A stretch of DNA of 64,000 nt. Source: CAYMZZ01 sp047600605. GTDB lineage: Bacteria; Bacteroidota; Bacteroidia; Chitinophagales; Chitinophagaceae. Each line of letters opens with the position of its first letter. The first letter of the stretch is position 1. Below the pieces are notes generated by a model that was not told where the DNA came from, made no database searches, and saw only the letters and a list, made by a program, of their open reading frames with translations. The DNA lies in the NCBI GenBank assembly GCA_047600605.1, contig JASGKK010000003.1, forward strand, positions 1,059,178 to 1,123,177, written 5' to 3'. The position numbers and the translations under genes are program-made. Below are positions 8,653-16,883 of this stretch, piece by piece.

Positions 8653-11424
8653 ATGCGATTAAGGCTGTTACTGCTCTTTTTGTTGATAGGAACTATGGCT
8701 GCCCAGGCCCAGATAAAACTGACGGGTAAGGTAGTGAATGCAAAGAATGAACCCATTGCCGGGGCTTCTGTAAAAATTGTAGGTGCTGCCGGTGGTACTA
8801 CTACCGATGTGGAAGGACGCTACTCACTCACACTTGCTTCCAATAAGAAATACGAGATCGAATTTTCGGCTATCAGCTATGCCAGCAAACTTATTAATGA
8901 AGTAGAAGTTGGCAACGGCATGGATAATGAGTTGAATGTGGTACTGGAGTTTGCTGCCAAAAGTATGGAGGGGGTAGTGGTAAAAGCTACTTCACGCCGC
9001 CAGGAAAGCACCAATGCCCTGCTGGCTTTTCAGAAAAACAATATTGCCCTCTCCAGTGGTATCGCCGCCGACTTCATCCGCCGTACGCCCGATAAAAACA
9101 CGGGTGAGGTACTGCGTCGCGTAAGTGGTACTTCTATCCAGGATAATAAATTCGTTATCGTACGTGGTCTGAGCGACCGGTACAACTCTGCCTTTATCAA
9201 TGGCGCCCAGTTGCCCAGCTCAGAGCCTGATAAAAAGGCCTTTTCTTTTGATGTGATCCCCTCCCAGCTTATTGACAATATCATTATTAATAAAACAGCC
9301 ACACCTGAACTCACTGGTGAGTTTGCCGGCGGCCTGGTGCAGGTAGTTACAAAAGATATTCCTACAAGCAATCAACTGATCTTCGGTGCCAGCCTGGGTT
9401 TCAATACACAGTCTGCGTTCAAAGATTTCTATAGCAATGAGCGCGGCAACACCGACTGGCTCGGTTTCAGCGACCGCTCACTGCCCGGTGCATATCCTAA
9501 AAGATATTCTGTTTACAACTCACTGAACACAGCCGATAAAATTGAGGTATCCAAAGCTTTTCGTGACGATGTGTACAAACAGGTACAATCTACAGCAGGC
9601 CCTATACAACAGTATAACCTGACCTGGGCCAATGTGGTAAAATCAAAAAACAACGCTTCATTTGGCTCTGTCATCGGTGTTACTTACCGCACATCCAAAC
9701 TGCTGTATGACGCCAGTAAATATCTGCCCGACTTCTTTGATTATCACGATCGGCAGAACAAGTATACAGTCAACTGGGGTGCTGTGGCCAATTTTGCCTG
9801 GACCAAAGGCCGTCACAAAATTGCATTCAAGAACCTGTTTAACCAGTTGATGGACGATAACTACTATGTACGCTCAGGCCTCAACCTCGACAACATCCAG
9901 GATATCTCCCTGCGCAGCAGTGTGCTGAATCAACGTAGTCTTTACAGCAGCCAGCTGGAGGGCACACACCAGTTCTTTAAAGATATCAAGGTGACCTGGA
10001 ATGTAAACTATGCCTTCAACAGCAAACAGCAGCCTGACCTGCGCGTGCAAACCTATAGCCGCACTCCCAATACATCTGAACCGTACATACTCAACCTCCG
10101 GGGCAACAATACTAACCGCTTTTTCAGTGATCTGACCGATCATACATTTGGCTACAATGCTTCAGTAGCTATTCCATTTGTAATGGGCACACAGAAGCAA
10201 ACGCTCAAGGTAGGCGGTTCGGCAACGGTTCGCCTGCGCGATTTCCGCGCCATCATCCTCGGTTACAGAGAGCCCAATGATCCGAGCCTGAATGCACTGC
10301 CTTATGACCAGGTGTTTAATCATACTAACTTCAGCGAAACGGGTTATTATTTCAACACCGACCTGCAAAACCCTTCCGACCGCTACTATGGTGTATCGGC
10401 ACTGAGTGCAGGTTATATTATGTTTGACAACAAGCTCAATGACAAACTACGTCTCGTGTGGGGTAGCCGCTTTGAATATTTTGAGCAGTTCCTGAAATCA
10501 AACACTCTTACGTCCGACAAGGCTTCTGTTATCAATACCGACAAGTTTGATGTACTGCCTTCAGCCAACCTTACTATCAGTCCTAACAGTAAGACCAATA
10601 TCCGCATAGCAGGTTCACGTACAGTAGCCCGTCCCGAGTTTCGGGAGATCGCTTCATTTGCATTCTTTGATTTTGAGCAACTGGCATCTGTATCCGGTAC
10701 ACCCGGTCTGAAACGCAGCAGCATCCTCAATGGTGATCTGCGTTATGAGTATTATCCTAAAGCCGGTGAAGTATTGTCGCTGGGAGCTTTCTATAAAAAC
10801 TTTGCTGATCCTATTGAACTTCGTCTGAATGAGTCAAGCTCCGGCAGCCGCCGTCAGTATGAATTCCAGAATGCGGAAAAGGCCGATCTGGTGGGTGTGG
10901 AAGCCGAATTCAGAAAGAGCCTTGGATTCCTCTCTGCTAATGCTGAATGGCTGGAGCGCCTGTACTTTAACGGTAATGCTTCTGTGATCTTCTCTAAAGT
11001 AACGCTGGGCAATACAGATGCTTCCGGCAATAAACTGCCTGCTACCAACCGCCCCTTGCAGGGCCAGAGCCCCTACCTGGTAAATGCCGGCCTGCAATAT
11101 GATGCAGAAAAAGGCACTAACATCTCTATCCTTTATAACCGTATCGGTCAGCGCCTGGCACTCGTAGGTAACACACAGTTTTCGGACATCTACGAGAAAC
11201 CACGCGATCTCGTAGACTTCCAGATCTCTCAGAAAGTATTTGGTAAAAAAGGTGAAGTACGTCTGACAGTGAGCGATATCCTCAATCAGAAAGTAATGAC
11301 CTATCAGAATAAAAACAGCGCCAAGGCTTACAATGCGGGTACGGATATCATGTTTACATCCTATACTCCCGGTACTACATTCACGATTGGCTTCAACTAT
11401 AACCTGGATCTGAAAAAGAAATAA
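8653..11424 (+). CDS. TonB-dependent receptor with N-terminal CarboxypepD_reg-like domain
   Basis: Outer-membrane, TonB-driven importer of about 923 aa. The start is set at the ATG at 8653, giving the signal peptide MRLRLLLLFLLIGTMAAQAQ; an upstream TTG at 8635 is less likely. Domains: carboxypeptidase-regulatory-like beta-sandwich (about 22-110, KLTGKVVNAKNEPIAGASVK), plug (about 125-240, with VLRRVSGTSIQDNKFVIVRG and FAGGLVQVVTKDIP), then the beta-barrel ending in FTIGFNYNLDLKKK. No SusD gene follows. Instead a lipoprotein gene starts 41 bases downstream, suggesting a two-component outer-membrane system. The nearby phosphate genes make phosphate- or organophosphate-related uptake a guess, not a demonstrated role. 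Confidence 0.88.
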   Translation: MRLRLLLLFLLIGTMAAQAQIKLTGKVVNAKNEPIAGASVKIVGAAGGTTTDVEGRYSLTLASNKKYEIEFSAISYASKLINEVEVGNGMDNELNVVLEFAAKSMEGVVVKATSRRQESTNALLAFQKNNIALSSGIAADFIRRTPDKNTGEVLRRVSGTSIQDNKFVIVRGLSDRYNSAFINGAQLPSSEPDKKAFSFDVIPSQLIDNIIINKTATPELTGEFAGGLVQVVTKDIPTSNQLIFGASLGFNTQSAFKDFYSNERGNTDWLGFSDRSLPGAYPKRYSVYNSLNTADKIEVSKAFRDDVYKQVQSTAGPIQQYNLTWANVVKSKNNASFGSVIGVTYRTSKLLYDASKYLPDFFDYHDRQNKYTVNWGAVANFAWTKGRHKIAFKNLFNQLMDDNYYVRSGLNLDNIQDISLRSSVLNQRSLYSSQLEGTHQFFKDIKVTWNVNYAFNSKQQPDLRVQTYSRTPNTSEPYILNLRGNNTNRFFSDLTDHTFGYNASVAIPFVMGTQKQTLKVGGSATVRLRDFRAIILGYREPNDPSLNALPYDQVFNHTNFSETGYYFNTDLQNPSDRYYGVSALSAGYIMFDNKLNDKLRLVWGSRFEYFEQFLKSNTLTSDKASVINTDKFDVLPSANLTISPNSKTNIRIAGSRTVARPEFREIASFAFFDFEQLASVSGTPGLKRSSILNGDLRYEYYPKAGEVLSLGAFYKNFADPIELRLNESSSGSRRQYEFQNAEKADLVGVEAEFRKSLGFLSANAEWLERLYFNGNASVIFSKVTLGNTDASGNKLPATNRPLQGQSPYLVNAGLQYDAEKGTNISILYNRIGQRLALVGNTQFSDIYEKPRDLVDFQISQKVFGKKGEVRLTVSDILNQKVMTYQNKNSAKAYNAGTDIMFTSYTPGTTFTIGFNYNLDLKKK

Positions 11425-11465
11425 TAAGAAAACTCAAATAACAAAAAATACAAACTGTAATTAAT

Positions 11466-12842
11466 ATGAAAAAAGTCCTGTTAGCACTTGCCGTTGTCTC
11501 CGCCACTTTTTCGGCTTGTGTAAAAGTCAATATTGACGATTCACTCACCAATAATGGCGGCACAGGCGGTAATACTGACTGTAATGATGGTACCAAGGAA
11601 GAGCAGATCATCTGCAGCAAGATCATTACCGGTCAGATCACAGAAAATGTGACCCTGCCCAAAGGCAAATACGCACTGAAAGGATATGTGTATGTGAGCA
11701 ACCGTGCGGTACTGACTTTTGCAGCCGGTTCAGTAATTGTAAGTGATACTGTGAGCAAAGGAGCCCTGATCATTGAGCGTAATTCACGTCTCTATGCAGA
11801 AGGTACTGCTGCTGATCCCATTGTATTTACATCGGGTAAAAAACCCGGTGATCGCAAACCTGGCGACTGGGGTGGTATCATCCTGCTGGGCAACGCACCT
11901 ACCAACCATGCCACTACACCGACTATTGAAGGTGGTGTAAATGCTCAGTATGGCGGCAGTATTGCTGCAGACAACAGTGGCTCACTGAAATATGTACGTA
12001 TTGAATTTGCTGGTATCGCTTCTGACCCCGGTTCAGAGATCAATGGTCTTACCCTCGGCGGCGTAGGCAGTGGTACTACACTGGAAAACATCCAGGTTTC
12101 TTTTGGTAATGATGATGCGTACGAGTTCTTTGGCGGTACAGTTAATGCCAAAAATCTGGTAGCTTTCGCTACAGCCGATGACGACTTCGATTTTGATAAT
12201 GGCTATTCCGGCCGTATTCAATTTGCTGTATCCTGCCGTAAACCTGACTTTGTAGATCCAGGTGATGCTGGTAACGGTATCGAGTGCGACAACAACGCCG
12301 GCGGCACTACTGCCACTCCGCGCACACGTCCTCAGCTGAGCAACTTTACTATCATTGGCCCCAACAGCGCTACTGCTGCAGTTAACCATAACTATTCAAA
12401 CCGCTGGCGCCGTGCCACGCAGTTTGTACTGCGCAACTCTATCCTGATGGGTCACCCCGATGCAGGTTTCTCTATGGAAAGTGATGAAACACTGACAGAC
12501 TACTACACCAACAACCTGTCTGAGTTCAAGAACAACCTGGTACATGCAGAAAACAATCCTTACCGCAGCAGCAACGGAGCACTGGTATCAGCTGCCCAGA
12601 TCAAAGCAAAAGCAGAAGCTGAGGGTTGTATCACCTACACTAACATTGCCGATATTCAACTCGAGAATCCTTTCTATTCTACAAGCCCCAATTTCCTGCC
12701 CAAGACCGGCTCACCTGCCCTGTCAGGTACCGACTTTACAGGCATGACTGGTTTCACGGCTGTAGCTTACCGCGGTGCATTTGGTACTACCAACTGGACG
12801 GCCGGCTGGACCAACTGGGATCCTCAGAATACCGTTTATTAA
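11466..12842 (+). CDS. Beta-helix-type lipoprotein, partner of the TonB receptor
   Basis: 458-aa predicted lipoprotein: signal sequence MKKVLLALAVVSATFSAC with Cys18 as lipidation site. The mature protein has a low-complexity linker (NNGGTGGNTDC), then strand-rich repeats resembling a right-handed beta-helix (GALIIERNSRLYAEGTAADP, GDWGGIILLGNAPTN, GTTLENIQVSFGNDDAYEFF). A strongly acidic DDDFDFDNGY segment (about 238-247) could bind cations. The C-terminus is Trp-rich (TNWTAGWTNWDPQNTVY). Co-directional and 41 bases behind the TonB receptor, followed by a terminator. I recognise the pairing but know no established function; surface substrate binding for the receptor is inference. Confidence 0.72.
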   Translation: MKKVLLALAVVSATFSACVKVNIDDSLTNNGGTGGNTDCNDGTKEEQIICSKIITGQITENVTLPKGKYALKGYVYVSNRAVLTFAAGSVIVSDTVSKGALIIERNSRLYAEGTAADPIVFTSGKKPGDRKPGDWGGIILLGNAPTNHATTPTIEGGVNAQYGGSIAADNSGSLKYVRIEFAGIASDPGSEINGLTLGGVGSGTTLENIQVSFGNDDAYEFFGGTVNAKNLVAFATADDDFDFDNGYSGRIQFAVSCRKPDFVDPGDAGNGIECDNNAGGTTATPRTRPQLSNFTIIGPNSATAAVNHNYSNRWRRATQFVLRNSILMGHPDAGFSMESDETLTDYYTNNLSEFKNNLVHAENNPYRSSNGALVSAAQIKAKAEAEGCITYTNIADIQLENPFYSTSPNFLPKTGSPALSGTDFTGMTGFTAVAYRGAFGTTNWTAGWTNWDPQNTVY

Positions 12843-12865
12843 TCGGATATAACTGTCGTATAAGT

Positions 12866-12891
12866 AAAAGCCCCCGGAGACGGGGGCTTTT
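12866..12891. terminator. Bidirectional intrinsic terminator between convergent genes
   Basis: AAAAGCCCCCG / CGGGGGCTTTT hairpin with GAGA loop (12866-12876, 12881-12891), symmetric, just before the convergent minus-strand gene ends at 12895. Confidence 0.9.
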
Positions 12892-12894
12892 GTA

Positions 12895-14108
12895 TTAATG
12901 ATTGGGTAAATAAGCATAGGCTATTTCATAGGGAGTCTTCCGGAGAGAAGGAAGCATTTCGCCCAGTGAAAGATCATCCTTTTGCGGAGTGGGTTCACAA
13001 ATGGTGTATTTGCGGCCATTGTATTCAATGGTTTTTCCCACCGGCTTATCAAACTGCACTGCTATGGTCACATGCTGCGGATAACTTAACACCAGCATAG
13101 GCAGATTATAGATTTCCTTTACAAGATAAAAGAACAACGCTGCCCTGTCTTCACAATCACTTTGATCGTACAGCAGCGTCTGCTCAGGGCTTAATCTTTT
13201 TTCGGTGCCGAAATTTTCATTATCCGGTTTAAAAAGAAAGGCATAACGTGTGAAGCGCATCAGATAATCCACACCATTCTTTACATTCATGGCAGATACA
13301 TATTTGCGCAACGCAGGAATAAGTGAGCTGTACGTCTCGCGGCTCATGGGAATATTGAAATAATATTCATAATCCACCACCGGGTAATTGGCAAAAAGGC
13401 TCTTTACTTCCGGATTGATCCTTACCCTGAAGTTGTATTCACTCTGATAATAATTGAACCGCAAATCCTTTTCCTGGTAGCTGGCAGTGGTGAAATCAGG
13501 CAACTGTGTCACCTTATAGGAAAAACCGCGGACAGTACCGGACACAGGCAGGGGCACTTCTTCAAAATGATCCCGCTCGGGATCAATGTTTTTGTAGTCG
13601 TGAAAATTCAGACATACATACTGACGACCCTGGCTCAGCCGGTGGGGATATTATAAATATGCTCATCGCTCTGCACATAAAAAAGGATCTTGTCTGCTGC
13701 AATCGTCAGTATGGCTCCAAAGCCTGATCGTGTCAGCAGATACCACTTATATAATGTATAGCGATTGTAGTTGCTCGATTTGGGGCTGATCTGCTGCGCT
13801 GTTTTCCGGATTAACTGATAAAACAACCAGTCGTCGGGGTTATGTTTTTGCCGGTAAGCCTGCAGACTGGCAATGATGTTGTCAAATGCAGACGCATTTA
13901 AGGATTGATAGAAATGCTGTATGCTGGCAATACTCAGAGAGTCGGTAAAATCGATAACGGCAGTGGGCGCAACCGTAAAACTGACAGGCTCTCCGAAAAA
14001 GTCAAACTGGTATACACCTGCCTCTCCCCGTGCGAAGCTGCGGGGTGTCATGGCGGCAAAAGCCAGGCAAACTGATATGAGTGCGACTCTTATTTTCACA
14101 GGCAACAA
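12895..14108 (-). pseudogene. Transglutaminase-like exported protein, split by one frameshift
   Basis: Two minus-strand reading frames (13635-14108, 157 aa; and 12895 to about 13660) look like one gene of about 404 aa. The first has a signal peptide (VALISVCLAFAAMTPRSFA) and ends ...DEHIYNIPTG, then TGA at 13637-13635. Restoring one C just before that TGA gives TGLSQGRQYVCLNFHDYKN, which runs straight into the downstream frame. The second half contains LLYDQSDCEDRAALFFYLVK, with a Cys in the position of a transglutaminase/cysteine-protease-like core, and a His in YPQHVTIAVQF. Function is otherwise unknown. Because the assembly shows nanopore signatures, a sequencing deletion is more likely than true gene decay. 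Confidence 0.7.
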
Positions 14109-14267
14109 ATCCTTTCTAAAGTTATAAAACTTAACAATTAGGTAATATTAAGTTTTTGAAGGCTCATAATCACTGATTTGCATTAAAAAACAAACCTGGT
14201 GCGAATTAATGCTCTCATAATCTTATGGTAACAGTGCTGTAATATGGCGGAGGCATCTTTGCATCAG

Positions 14268-14385
14268 TTCTTTCTACACCGTCGTTCCTTAATTGCTGAT
14301 GGGTTAGCAGTTCTCCATCGCAGGCAATTTTCTCATGCAGTTACCACCCCGTCCTGGACAGCAAATCATGCGGGGTGGTTTTTTA
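14268..14385 (+). ncRNA. Candidate small RNA ending in an intrinsic terminator
   Basis: The stretch between the minus-strand genes at 14108 and 14471 has a near-consensus -7 box (CATCTTTG, about 14249-14262 region) and about 90-100 bases with no convincing ORF. It ends in a strong hairpin with six Ts (14343-14384). An internal GCATCAG/CTGATGG pairing is possible. It does not match any RNA family I recognise (not 4.5S or an obvious riboswitch). Existence and ends are inferred. Confidence 0.3.
14343..14384 (+). terminator. Intrinsic terminator, plus strand, in gene-free region
   Basis: ACCACCCCG (14343-14351) pairs with CGGGGTGGT (14371-14379), followed by six Ts. No plus-strand protein gene lies upstream, which is why a small RNA is suspected. 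Confidence 0.6.
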
Positions 14386-14429
14386 TGCCCCCATGGTCTG
14401 TCTTAGACAGACCATGGGGGCATAAAAAA
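14379..14429. repeat. Perfect 24-bp inverted repeat with 3-base spacer
   Basis: Arms 14379-14402 and 14406-14429 are perfectly complementary around a TTA spacer. The inner 8 bp (GGTCTGTC/GACAGACC) recur as a second hairpin at 14436-14454. The left edge shares its T-run with the terminator at 14343-14384. Confidence 0.85.
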
Positions 14430-14430
14430 T

Positions 14431-14454
14431 AAAAAGGTCTGTCGAAGACAGACC
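14431..14454 (-). terminator. Intrinsic terminator of the glycosyltransferase gene
   Basis: On the minus strand GGTCTGTC-TTC-GACAGACC is followed by TTTTTATTTTTT. It lies 17 bases past the stop of the gene ending at 14471. Confidence 0.7.
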
Positions 14455-14470
14455 AGGTGAAATGGATCGA

Positions 14471-15547
14471 TTAATCCAAAGCTGGCTGTTGCTGTATGGG
14501 CATTGGCCAGTAAGAGGCCAGGTCTGCCGGTTCACTGGCGGCTGGCAGGGGTGAGGGCTGATCGTGATGTAATGCAAAGAGGTAATCGAGACTTTCGGGA
14601 ATACTATTGCGATAATCTACTTCTACATTCTGGGTGCTGTTCATCCACCGGTCAAAATGCTCCGGAAAATCATCGTCAATACGATCCAGGGTGCTTACTC
14701 CCATCTGTGCCAGAGCTGCAGCATTACATTGCTGTTCGTACTGACTTCGTATAGGTATAGCCATAATCTTTTTCCGGAGGTGAAGCGCTTCTGCAGGTGT
14801 TTCAAAACCGGCGCCGGTAATGATGCCTTCGCAATGAATAAGGCTCTGGTTGAACAATGATTTATTTACCGGCATTAGCGTAAGATGTTTTTCCTGGCGT
14901 ATCTGGGATATGCCGCCACAAAATACCTGGAAACGGATGTCGCTAAAAGGAGTGAGCAACGCGATCAGCTCGCGTTCGCACCACGCAGGCAGGTATACGG
15001 TGATATAACCATCGTTGCGGGGTTTGGCATTCAGGATATCCTCTTTGATCACCGGAGTAAAAATAAAATCGTCATAACGCTGGAAATGTAATCCCACATA
15101 TGCGCTGGCGCGTGCATACCGCTTCAATACCAGCTCACCCGCCTTGCTGGTACGATCAGGACGTGGTGTGCGCGATGATTGAAAACTGGCCTGGTGGCCA
15201 AAATTGATTGAACGTATCTTCTTGCGTGCACAGGCTGCAGCGGTAATAAATTCAAAGTCGTTGATGACCAGATCATACTTTTCTACTGGTAAATCGTGAA
15301 TCTCTTTACGAAGCCGCAGAGGGGCAAAACGTTTCAGCATTTCCACATAATCGAGGCCTCCTGCGCAGTTATAAAAAAGGCTGAGTCCTTTGCTCCGGTA
15401 ACGGACAGGTGCATCGAGCGACAAATTGCTGTTGCTGCCGCTGAGGAAAATATCCACCTCGCCATATTGCTGCAAATGGGGCAGGAGCTCCATCGCACGA
15501 CTGATATGGCCATTGCCGGTTGCCTGTACAGAATAAAGTATACGCAT
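14471..15547 (-). CDS. MurG/UGT-like glycosyltransferase (GT-B fold)
   Basis: 358-aa protein resembling nucleotide-sugar glycosyltransferases of the GT-B fold. The N-terminus MRILYSVQATGNGHISRAME matches the GxGHxxR acceptor-side pattern of the MurG/GT28 group. The C-terminal domain contains HCEGIITGAGFETPAEALHL, the donor-binding glycine-rich motif, then LRKKIMAIPIRSQYEQQ. Probably cytoplasmic or peripheral to the inner membrane. The next upstream gene on the strand is an LpxH-like phosphatase, so a lipid or envelope glycan substrate is plausible but unproven. The ATG at 15547 is preceded within six bases by a tandem repeat block. Confidence 0.8.
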   Translation of the reverse strand: MRILYSVQATGNGHISRAMELLPHLQQYGEVDIFLSGSNSNLSLDAPVRYRSKGLSLFYNCAGGLDYVEMLKRFAPLRLRKEIHDLPVEKYDLVINDFEFITAAACARKKIRSINFGHQASFQSSRTPRPDRTSKAGELVLKRYARASAYVGLHFQRYDDFIFTPVIKEDILNAKPRNDGYITVYLPAWCERELIALLTPFSDIRFQVFCGGISQIRQEKHLTLMPVNKSLFNQSLIHCEGIITGAGFETPAEALHLRKKIMAIPIRSQYEQQCNAAALAQMGVSTLDRIDDDFPEHFDRWMNSTQNVEVDYRNSIPESLDYLFALHHDQPSPLPAASEPADLASYWPMPIQQQPALD

Positions 15548-15552
15548 ATTAG

Positions 15553-15785
15553 TAGTTGACAGTGGTCAGTGGCCAGTATACAGTGATCATTAGCACATTA
15601 TCACACTAGCACATCAGCACATTCATAGTTGACAGTGGTCAGTGGACTGTGGTCAGCATACAGTAATCATTAGCACATTATCACACTAGCACATCAGCAC
15701 ATTTCTAGTTGACAGTGGTCAGTGGACTGTGGTCAGCATACAGTAATCATTAGCACATTATCACACTAGCACATCAGCACATTCA
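15553..15785. repeat. Three tandem direct repeats of 73, 80 and 80 bp
   Basis: Units start at 15553, 15626 and 15706, each beginning TAGTTGACAGTGGTCAGTGG and ending in CACATCAGCACATT. Copies two and three are nearly identical; copy one lacks 7 bases in the middle. The array fills the gap between two minus-strand genes, and its last bases overlap the stop codon of the LpxH-like gene. Confidence 0.92.
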
Positions 15786-16616
15786 TAACAGTGAGTGCAG
15801 GTAAATCGCAATCTCATTCGTCACCACATCTGTTTTCAGCCTTGTGATTGTTGTTTTTTCCGGTTTCATCACGCCTGCATCATAGGTATAGAGATGCCAG
15901 TCCTGGTCATAATATTCCAGGGCTGTCATATGTTCTACCCAATCACCCGAATTGAGATAGGTGACCGTTCCTTTATCATTACTGAATACTCTTTTTTGGG
16001 GTTGATGAATATGACCACAGATCACACAATCGTATTTTTTTTCGATAGCCAGTTCGGCGATCATGGTTTCAAACTCATCGATCTTCACCACACGCTTGTG
16101 AAACTGTTCCATCACCTTGCGCGAAAGAGATGCTTTTTCGCGACCAACAAAACGTAGTAACCGGTTTACCAGTTTATTGAAACCAAGCAGCATGGCGTAG
16201 CCATTGCTGCCCAGCCTGCCCCAGAATTTTGCCTGGCCTTTGCTGGTATGATCAAATACATCGCCATGGAATACCCAGGTCATTTTACCGTTGATCTCAA
16301 TCACCACTTTATCCATAAGCTGAAAATTGCCCAGGTGCAGGTCAGTATATCGCCGCAGCGCCTCATCATGATTGCCGGTAATGTAGATGATGCGCGTGCC
16401 ATTGGCCAGTAAATGAAATATTTCCTGTATGACCTGGATATGTGCAGCAGGAAAGTAATGTTTGCTGAACTGCCATCCGTCCATGATATCGCCATTGAGT
16501 ATAAGCAGGCGGGGAGAAATGGACCGCAGGTAAGTAGCAAATTCTTTTGCCCTGCAGGCATAAGTGCCCAGGTGCAGATCAGAGATGACTACTACTTCAA
16601 CGGGACGTTTTTGCAT
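15783..16616 (-). CDS. LpxH-like UDP-2,3-diacylglucosamine diphosphatase / calcineurin-like phosphoesterase
   Basis: 277-aa metallophosphoesterase with the full dinuclear metal motif set: VVVISDLHLG (about 8-17), LLILNGDIMDGW (about 36-47), IIYITGNHDE (about 77-86), WVFHGDVFDHT and CVICGHIHQPQ (about 197-207). This order matches LpxH-type enzymes that hydrolyse UDP-diacylglucosamine in lipid A synthesis, and the length fits the Bacteroidota form. It might alternatively act on another phosphoester. The TGA stop (15785-15783) overlaps the tandem repeat. Confidence 0.85.
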   Translation of the reverse strand: MQKRPVEVVVISDLHLGTYACRAKEFATYLRSISPRLLILNGDIMDGWQFSKHYFPAAHIQVIQEIFHLLANGTRIIYITGNHDEALRRYTDLHLGNFQLMDKVVIEINGKMTWVFHGDVFDHTSKGQAKFWGRLGSNGYAMLLGFNKLVNRLLRFVGREKASLSRKVMEQFHKRVVKIDEFETMIAELAIEKKYDCVICGHIHQPQKRVFSNDKGTVTYLNSGDWVEHMTALEYYDQDWHLYTYDAGVMKPEKTTITRLKTDVVTNEIAIYLHSLL

Positions 16617-16693
16617 GCAAGAGGTTTCATAAAACTAACCAGCGAGTGTAAACTCAGCATTAACAGGGGATTAAGAGAATATTATGAATGGTT

Positions 16694-16808
16694 ATTAGTG
16701 GTCGGTGGTCAGTTGCCAGTGGCCAGTAATTTGTTCTAAGTACCTGCCATTTTAATCCATCAATTCTCTTTCTGACCACTAGCCACTGACCACTGGCCAC
16801 TGACAACC
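16694..16808. repeat. Imperfect inverted repeat of GTGGTCAGTGGCCAGT words
   Basis: Left block 16694-16729 contains AGTGGTCGGTGGTCAGT and GCCAGTGGCCAGT. The right block 16772-16808 contains the complementary CTGACCACT and CTGACCACTGGCCACTGAC words. The same words make up the array at 15553-15785. Confidence 0.8.
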
Positions 16809-16883
16809 GAACTTCACGTTTTAATGACACTTCCTTAACACCCCGGTCATATATCCTTGCTTTCTTTGACAAACCGTTACACA

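Noticed and set aside
8653..12842. SusC/SusD pair
   Set aside because: The second protein has beta-helix-like strands and none of the helical TPR-like SusD/RagB features.
14244..14432. Small ORF of 62 aa in the gene-free region
   Set aside because: It runs through the terminator and the perfect palindrome, so its last third is encoded by hairpins; no ribosome site.
15553..15785. CRISPR-like array
   Set aside because: Units of 73-80 bp are repeated throughout without unique spacers, and there are no cas genes.
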